Shown here one piece after another: positions 38,601-44,600 of a DNA stretch of 64,000 nucleotides (position 1 is the stretch's first letter; every line of letters begins with the position of its first letter). The stretch is taken from NCBI GenBank assembly GCA_030867875.1, contig JAOWCC010000577.1, positions 94,345,740 through 94,409,739 on the forward strand. The letters are read 5' to 3'. The DNA is from Actinernus sp. WN-2022. Taxonomy: Eukaryota > Cnidaria > Anthozoa > Actiniaria > Actinernidae. Made by a program: the position numbers and the translations under genes. The notes below the pieces were generated by a model. It was given only the letters and a program-made list of their open reading frames with translations, did no database searches and was not told the DNA's origin.

Positions 38601-41600
38601 GGGGTAGGGAGAAGAACAAGGTCACGACAGTGTGACGGTGTCGAGTGCCCAAAGACAGGAAAAGAAATCGCCACAATCTCCTGTCGAAAGCCTGTTTGTC
38701 CAAGTAAGAATACAGTTTTTCTTTGAACATGGGTTGAAAGCATACGGTGCTGGTACGTATATAGAGTATGTGGTTATACTGAAGAGGAAGTCGGCGATGG
38801 AGATTGCCTTATGTCTGCATATGTTTAATTCTAGCTTGTATAACCGAAAGTCTACGCATTAGTGAAGGAGTGAGTGAGTGAGTGATCGAGTGAGTGAATG
38901 ACTGCTGATTGAGTGAGCGAGCGAGCGAGCGAGCAAGTTTCGATGCTAAACGGGCTGCTTTTCACCAGCGACGGAAGCAGAAGCGGAAGTATAAAGAGCG
39001 TTATGTTCCAGTGAAAATCAAGAACACACGGCACAAGCGTAAGCTCGACGGAAAGATGAGCAGAAGGAACGGTAGGTTTCCTTCTTCTTAAGCTTTTGCT
39101 TCCGTCGCTTATGTTAAAATGAAATAAGGTATTAAACGTAAGCAGAAGAATAAACCAATCAGAATGCTCATTCCCAGACCCTTAGCAGTGCAAATATAAC
39201 ATGCAAGCGAGGCTTTCACTGTTTCTCTAAATATAACGTACGTCAGCCCTTCAGTTTTACAAATACTGCGATACTATTGGTTAATCACTAACCATATGGA
39301 CACACACTTCTCCCCATTTTCCATTAGCCTCTGTGTTTGAGGGCAATACTAAAAGCGAATCATACAAGCAAGGTAGTCGGTCCAGGTTTCCTGCTATTCC
39401 CAACATTTTAAAGTTTAGGAACATTTCTTAATACAAATGGCACAGGGATGGCACTCGTATCAAAGCCAGGATGTTTTAATTTTGGTGAAGATGATTAACC
39501 CTTTCATGCCCACATACGGAAATTTCCGTATTTTACTGGTTACTTGATTTGGGAGTTTCAGTCTGACAAAGTTTAAAGAGCTAGGCCCTGAGATTCCCAC
39601 AAAACCATAATGTATAGACAAGTGATCCTAGTGAACTGCTTGGGCATGTTAACAAAGAATAATTTCATCTAAATCCTCCTTTCTTTGCATAAGTTAACTA
39701 CAGGTTACATTATTTCATTTCAGAAAAAAAGACTAAAATAGCACTTCCAAAAATAATTATTTCTCCTCAGATTCTACCTCACTTTCTGTCTCCCAACACC
39801 TAAACTTGCCCAGCACCAAGCCATTCTGTCCACAAACACTTCGCGGAAAGCTAAATTCATCCATAATCACCGCAAAGCATGCCGGGAAACCCTACCAAAC
39901 AGCGACATGGCACTTCCCCATCTTCATTCTTCAAAATTTATACTAAGTCTAAAGCCATTTCGACCTAATACCTTCATATTGGAATCAATGGCAAATATTG
40001 TCCAATATTCCAAAAAAGCTATGATAGGTGGCTCCAGACCCCCATTTATAAAGCCCACGCTTAAGTGACAGAAGACGTCCTGGCCCATTCACGAGTGGGA
40101 AATGAGGCTCTTTCTCCGTCACAATAAACTGGCACAGACTCGGTTCTTTGAGAAAGTGTTGATTGAAGCTCTCATCAGACTTAATGATGTCCTCCAGCAC
40201 TCTATAAATGGTGAAAAAGGCTTAAAAAAGCCTGAAATTCTCTGTATTCCTCCAAACAAACCTCCCACCAGCTCCGTTAAGTAATCCACAACTGCTTTCA
40301 AAATGGCCGTCTTTTGTAGGTCAGTTGAAAATTGTAGGTCAGTTGAAAATTCCATGGAAACAATGACTGTAGTTTACTTAGGGAGGGAGGGTTCTTTTCG
40401 GTCTAGAAATAGCTAAAAATTGGTTCCAAAAACTTGGGCCTGAAAGGGTTAAAGGCCCACTGTCATGTGACGCGCATGCGTCAAATTTTCAGAGTTAATG
40501 CGATACAAACCTGATAACATACTTTTCTGGTGAAAAAAAGACGAAACTCATCAGACTCGTTCAATATTAAACTGCTCTAAATGCTTTGTTATCCATTTAC
40601 CCAATCACACCGACTCTTGGTAAATTGGCCTGTTACGGTGATTCACGTTAAGACTTCCGCTCCGCCGGAATTGAAAACGTAGGGTGTACGCTTTCAATCT
40701 TACAGCCCAGATAGACAGCTAGACCGACCTACTTCGCTTCAGTCATGATTCAACCACAGGACCCAGCAATGGGAATTGCATGTGCTCTATACGATTCGAC
40801 TTCAACTGATTCCAACATCTTGCTAATATCTCCCTAGTTTTGAACCTGGATTTCGAAGCCATTGAGGGTGACGTAATAGTGGACCAGTCCGATATGGGTA
40901 ACAATGCGTACCTAGGTAAAGACAGTCGTGTAGTACGCTATCATGGCATCTGTGGACACTACGTAGACCTAGGTGGCTATGGTAACGTACTGCTAGAGGA
41001 CTTGACCTTTAGACGGAAGCCCAAGTACGGGATATCGGTCGCTGGATGGGTTAATCTACAGACAACATCAAGTGGGAGTCATTCTATTTTCAGTACAGCG
41101 AGAGCTATCAATATTGGAGAAATTATAGGTGAGGGTTTTGCAGTGTTTTCTCATTCCTGTGGCGGGGCTAAAAACTAAGATGAATTCATTACAAACAGAT
41201 TGCATTTTGCAGTGTGTCTCTCCTTTTAGATGCACAGATGACGTCACATTATGACGAGAGCAACGAAGTACGCCACGAGACACTGCCGAGAGACGTAACT
41301 CTTTCTCTTCATGTTTTGACGTCATATGTGCATCTATAAGAGAAGAGACACACAGCAAAATGACATTATGCTACCAAAGGCTAAGCAAACCTTTGGCAAG
41401 AAAACTTTTCAGTTTTAGCGCTGCTTCTCTTTGGATCAAACTACCGACTGAACTAAAACAAGCAGCCTCAAGTGATTCATTCTCATTCGAGTTAAACTCA
41501 TACTATGCAGGTTAACCTTACTGTTTCCAATGATTGTTGTTGTAATTTGAAACTGTCTTTATTAGTGCTTTAGTTGTTACTGTTATTAATTATCTATGTA

Positions 41601-44600
41601 TTTCTTTTCTTTATGTTGAGGGCCACGTGTATGTTATACGTATGATATTAAGTGTTACCCTCGATAAATAAAGTATTAAAATATTGTCATTATTATGCAA
41701 TAATTAGCGAAAAAAGGAGACTACAAAACGATTTCGTGCAAAACGTGATCCTCTTATGTTAGAAGCCATACAAAATAAACAGAGTGAAGAGTTGTTCATT
41801 AACGACTGGCAATGGTATGTAATGACTGTTTACAGGAGTATATTACACAGGAGTGTTCCTGTGCCCTTGTGTTGGCCGCTAACACAGTAGACGGTGTGTC
41901 TATTTATAGCCGCGAAGTTCTGGTATGCGATTACGCTGTCTTTTGTTCTATTGTGCTTTAGTATTTTTTTAGCAGTTTGAACCGTGTTAATTACAATTTA
42001 CAATTTTCAATTTTCAATTTTCAATTTTCAATTTTCAATTTTCAATTTTCAATTTTCAATTTTCAATTTTCATTGGTTAAAAGTGACGGCATTTGTTTCT
42101 TCTCGCGGGAAACTCTATGCTAAAAATAACTCTACCGTCTACAGTGTTGTGTGACAATATAATGTGGGAAGAGGAAGACTCCTCTGTAATATACTCCTGC
42201 TGTTTACGAACTCTGTAACTATTCCTCGGAAGTTGATGTTTGATTTGAATTTCGCGCGATAAGCAATCAGCTCAAATTTGAATTTTCTGCGATGGCAAAT
42301 GCTAGTAATCACACAAGTGAATGCTTTAAAACTTCTCAAGTGGCCGCGTGACAACTGAAGGTGTCGAATAGCTGGCCCTTTATACTGGAACTTCCTGTTT
42401 AATAATATAGTTACAATAATTAGAAACTACTCGACTACTGTAACCGGAGCCATTTAGAGAACGAGAACCAATCACATTGCAGCACGAAAACAAAGCATTC
42501 CAACTTACGGTTATTTGGGCCAATCAGTGTCGAGTACAAGACAATAGCATTTCAACTTGCTCAAGCTTCGATCTGGTAAAAGGCAAATTTGGTGGACTAG
42601 TTATGAAGTCTTCTGAATGAAGAAAATCGGGTGAATATGTTAGGATTTGTAAGTCAGAATGCTTTACTTTCGTTTACAATGTGTTTAGTTGTCGTTATCC
42701 AAATGGCGCCGGTTGCAATAGTCGCTCTGTAAATATTACTAGCGTCTACCAGGAGTGTATATGATATGCGCGACAAGGAGTCCATAACCATGAGCGTCCA
42801 GCATTTTCACAAGTTGGGCTATTTTTAAATTATTTTCCCCGCCAATTAATGGTTGCACAGTGGCGGAACAAAAGATGCCTCATTAGCTACTCTTGTTATA
42901 CCAACCAACATGGCTGCTTTATTCCCTTGGAAATTATTGCCACCAAAGAATAGCGGGAAGCCGTTCTAAAGATAACCTAACTTGAAGTCGTACTCCATTG
43001 TGTTAATGGTAGAGCCTGGAAAATACCTCATTCACGACAACTTTAAGCCTAGTCCCAGGTGTTCTGGTTGGGTAGTTCAGTAGGGTTGGGTAATTTTTCT
43101 GATTGGATATTTGGTTTGTGACGTCACCGCTCATTCTTGCTGGCAGATTTTCTATCCAGCAACTCGAGAGCCTAGGGACTAGGCTGCGATTAATCTAAGC
43201 CAATGGTGATTAAAACCTACCTTTATCTTCTATTCGCTTCGTTTTTCTCGCTGAAGGTGGCTACCACTTTGAGTTAGACGATGGAAAAGTCCGCTGGTTT
43301 CATCGCAGTCGCGTAAAGGATCCAGTGTTCAGCGTCACGACAGCTGACGTCATCAGATCCAATGTCTGGTTCCACGTGGCGGGAACATACTCCTCAAGAG
43401 CCATGAAAGCAAAGGTATCAAACGTAAATGACCGAAGTCTGACAAAAACTAACGAGAAACATGAAAAGGAAGAACTACTGATGATCGCTTTTGTTGTGTT
43501 TGGTTGTTTTCTTTACCACATCGTGAACAATGGGGTAAGATCCTTGCTGGTCGGAAGGGGATTTGTGGTTTCTTTGGTTAGGGTTAGTCAAATTGTTTGG
43601 TAGGCCACTGTTGTATTGTTTGGTAAGATATGTTCTTTGCTGTGCTTGGCTACCCTATTGTTCATTCGCCAATGGTGTGGCTCATTCAGAGCACTAGGTA
43701 CTGACCCAAACAATATGAAGCCATTTCAATTGCCTAACAGCCAATCAGAGCGCGCGTACTATTGAATCTATTTTATAATACTCACTACCAATTGCCCATT
43801 TTAGAAACGAGTAGCGAGATGGGGATAGTTCGGTCTCACAAAGGTCAATAGAGGAACGTGTTCTTATCTCGCAATAGTCCAGTTTCGTATTCGAAAATTA
43901 CCGCTGAATGCAATGAATACAGACGCATGTACGCAGGGTTAGCCTCATTCTGAAGTTAAACATTCATAAATACAAGCGAGAAGGTGGGCTATTCACAACT
44001 CTGTGTATTGTTAGCTTCGTATTTTTCACCTTCTCATTGGTATTTAAGAATGTGTAACTTCAGAATGAGGCTAACCCTGTGTACATGCGTCTGTATTCAT
44101 TGCATTCAGCGGTAATTTTCGAATACGAAACTTGACTATTACGGCACTACGTCTGAAATCTCGTAACCAGACCCTATTTGTTCCTTACTGCACATGCTCA
44201 ACGAACATGCGCAGTAATAAACAAATGTGGTCTGGGTACGAAATTGCTATCTATGTTGCTCAGGCTTTAACCCGCCAAGTGAAATCATGCTGGGTTAATA
44301 GTAAACGTACTCCGGGCAGTAATGTTTTTGCGGGCCGGGCTTTTCGCTCAGAGAAATTTGCGGAAATAGAAGGTAAAGCTAGCAGTCTAATTACCTATTT
44401 TTCTCCAAGGTATACGTTGATGGCGAGCTACGAGCCTCGGCTCCAGGTTACGGGTTACTGGACGATGACTGGGGGTACAAGGCAGCCGTGGGGAGCTTTG
44501 ATTACGACGGTCGATTCCTCCAGGCGAAGTTAGACGACTTCTATATATTTGACTACGAGATATCTCCGAAGCAAATCCAAGGACTGTTGAGCATAAAGTG

